NCBI GenBank assembly: GCA_017428265.1
Contig: JAFRRD010000051.1
Location: forward strand, 1-32,089
DNA from: Lachnospiraceae bacterium
Lineage (GTDB): Bacteria; Bacillota; Clostridia; Lachnospirales; Lachnospiraceae
Direction: 5' to 3'
DNA: 32,089 nt
Below the pieces are notes generated by a model. That model searched no databases and was not told where the DNA came from. It saw nothing but the letters and a program-made list of their open reading frames with translations. The position numbers were made by a program, and so were the translations under genes. Shown piece after piece: positions 31,101-32,089 of the stretch (within the stretch, counting starts at the first letter, position 1; every line of letters begins with the position of its first letter).

Positions 31101-31147
31101 AAGCATATCTTAAATTTATGAAATCTTCCAGTCCTTTCCCGTTTTCT

Positions 31148-31176
31148 TTGACGGAAAAACATTTTCGTGCTATACT
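31148..31176 (+). promoter_or_regulatory. Promoter of the cyclodeaminase gene
   Basis: TTGACG (31148-31153), a 17-base spacer and TATACT (31171-31176), near consensus, about 50 bases before the start codon. Confidence 0.75.
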
Positions 31177-31225
31177 GAAGCTGTACAGAGATTCCCGGCA
31201 AATACCGTTCACTTAAGGACCAGAC

Positions 31226-31873
31226 ATGAATGAAAAAAAATTAACGGAGAAAGACCTGCGGGCCTTCATCCGTCTTCTTGCAGGCGCCTCGCCCGCTCCG
31301 GGGGGAGGCGGCGGTAGCGCGCTCATCGGAGCCACCGGTACCGCGCTCGGCATGATGACTGCCGCCCTGACCGTCAACAATCCGAAATATGCGGATCTCA
31401 GAGAGGGGACTCAATCGGCCCTGGACCAGGGCATGCCCCTGACCGCAGCCTTCCTGGATGCGGTGGACCGCGACGCCGAAGTGTGGAAGCGCTCTCTGCG
31501 CGCGCTGCTCCTGCCTCAGGACGATAAGATCCAGGAGGAGATCCGCCAGGACACCCTGGACCAGGCCGCGCGTGACTGCTCCCGGGTGCCGCTCGACGTC
31601 CTCCGCCTGTGCAAGGAGGCCACGGACCTGCTTCTCGCGCTGGAGGATATGGTCGAAGAGGACGCGGCTGACGAACTCGGCGTTGCTGCGGCGGCGCTTG
31701 CCGCCTCCGCCAGAAGTTCCTGGCTCAACATCCTTGCCGACTTGAAGAGCCTTTCCGGACGGGACGATCCCTTCGTCATTTCCGCCTACGCGGAAGGCAA
31801 GCGCATCATGGAATATGTGACCACCCGCTGCGATGCCATGTACGAAAGGATGCTCGCCGTCTGCGACCTGTAA
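31226..31873 (+). CDS. Cyclodeaminase/cyclohydrolase family protein (FTCD-C domain)
   Basis: A 215-residue protein consisting only of the FTCD-C domain, which in formimidoyltetrahydrofolate cyclodeaminase releases ammonia to form methenyl-THF. The conserved N-terminal ASPAPGGGGGSALIGATGTA matches the family's PAPGGGS loop with two extra glycines. The rest is the expected all-helical bundle (DAVDRDAEVWKRSLRALLLP, then ELGVAAAALAASARSSWLNI). AAGGA lies 8 bases before the ATG. It is monocistronic, and no histidine-degradation genes are nearby, so a methenyl-THF cyclohydrolase role in one-carbon metabolism is also possible. Confidence 0.88.
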   Translation: MNEKKLTEKDLRAFIRLLAGASPAPGGGGGSALIGATGTALGMMTAALTVNNPKYADLREGTQSALDQGMPLTAAFLDAVDRDAEVWKRSLRALLLPQDDKIQEEIRQDTLDQAARDCSRVPLDVLRLCKEATDLLLALEDMVEEDAADELGVAAAALAASARSSWLNILADLKSLSGRDDPFVISAYAEGKRIMEYVTTRCDAMYERMLAVCDL

Positions 31874-31879
31874 ACGGAA

Positions 31880-31918
31880 TGTCATCCTGAGGAGACCGCA
31901 GGCCGACGAAGGATCCTC
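31880..31918. repeat. Dispersed repeat, copy 4 (single arm)
   Basis: TGTCATCCTGAGGAGACCGC and CGACGAAGGATCCTC resemble one arm of the other copies. It follows the cyclodeaminase stop by 6 bases and lacks the second arm. Confidence 0.75.
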
Positions 31919-31958
31919 AAATCAAAAGCAGAAAAAAAGACCCCGCACCTGATATGTA

Positions 31959-31990
31959 CCCCCTTTACTGGACAACACCAGCAAAGGGGG
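31959..31990 (+). promoter_or_regulatory. Hairpin hiding the transposase ribosome site
   Basis: CCCCCTTT (31959-31966) pairs with AAAGGGGG (31983-31990) and CTGG with CCAG, around an ACAACA loop with one A-C mismatch. The distal arm AAAGGGGG is the ribosome site 7 bases before the transposase ATG, so transcripts entering from outside would mask it. Confidence 0.65.
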
Positions 31991-31997
31991 TATATTT

Positions 31998-32089
31998 ATG
32001 CGATACAGTTACAAGTTCAAACGAGACGCTGTCGATTTATATCGGCAAGGCAAGTGGCCGGAAACGCCGGAAGGAATCAAACCGGGAAA
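31998..32089 (+). CDS. IS3-like transposase OrfA, N-terminal fragment (cut by window edge)
   Basis: Thirty residues are visible, beginning MRYSYKFKRDAVDLYRQGKW and continuing PETPEG. This is the start of the helix-turn-helix domain of an IS3-type first open reading frame (the K.K.E/D.V.LY pattern), which binds the element ends. The ribosome site AAAGGGGG lies 7 bases upstream within a hairpin. Nothing can be said about the catalytic part. Confidence 0.78.
   Translation, partial: MRYSYKFKRDAVDLYRQGKWPETPEGIKPG

Larger units (their letters stand above)
31950..32089 (+). mobile_element. Left end of an IS3-like insertion sequence
   Basis: A transposase frame begins at 31998 and is cut by the window edge. 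The boundary is placed at TGATATGTACCCCC by the usual form of IS terminal repeats; the right end and target duplication are out of view, so the exact edge is inferred. The sequence just outside (AAAAAAAGACCCCGCACC) resembles the left arm of a terminator. Confidence 0.7.

Overview
The window reads as chromosomal DNA from a G+C-rich Bacillota, most likely a Clostridia member close to Lachnospiraceae. Evidence: strong AGGAGG-type ribosome sites, the short 446-residue form of glucose-6-phosphate isomerase, a YlmH-type S4 protein, a heterodimeric drug-exporter-type ABC pair, small conserved proteins I associate with Lachnospiraceae, and vegetative promoters of the TTGACA-17-TATAAT kind. No phage, CRISPR array, rRNA or tRNA was seen. 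Gene starts were chosen from ribosome binding sites and, where possible, from promoters that exclude longer frames.

Layout. 1-7170 is housekeeping: murA-metK (minus; metK runs off the left edge), class II aldolase (minus), a small conserved protein (plus) converging on pgi, a membrane-anchored ComEC-like metallo-hydrolase transcribed with pgi, and divergent murG (plus). 7170-8780 is an A+T-rich island holding a membrane-anchored XRE regulator and a secreted protein of unknown function, closed by a terminator on each side. 8820-13560 (minus) carries a HIT protein, a repeat-rich intergenic stretch, a translationally coupled MoxR ATPase/VWA pair, and ylmH followed by a lipoprotein of the endonuclease/exonuclease/phosphatase fold. 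13590-17760 (plus) is an operon of two ABC half-exporters and a GtrA protein behind a textbook promoter with a 10-bp palindrome at its start point.

17690-18720 is the oddest stretch. Two copies of a roughly 76-bp two-hairpin element lie exactly 960 bp apart. Between them are a gene remnant, a small A+T-rich membrane-anchored protein gene, two stacked promoters each just below a ribosome site with a start codon and near-immediate stop, an orphan plus-strand terminator, a GC hairpin and a 13-bp tandem repeat.

18724-31000 is almost entirely minus strand: lipoproteins, an M3 oligoendopeptidase, two EamA exporters, a YbjQ protein, a DUF2179 membrane protein, a four-segment membrane protein, an esterase, a PatB/MalY-type lyase, a protein with an LEA-like helical N-terminus, a YgjP-type metallopeptidase and free-methionine-R-sulfoxide reductase. 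The right end has a plus-strand cyclodeaminase gene and the left end of an IS3-like insertion sequence.

A dispersed palindromic repeat family (core TGTCATCCTGAGCGAAG) occurs four times: about 9332, 21278, 31009 and 31880. One copy has become the translated tail of an EamA transporter. I see no clear new defence or biosynthetic system. The best leads are the island at 7.2-8.8 kb, the flanked cassette at 17.7-18.7 kb and several compact regulatory arrangements.
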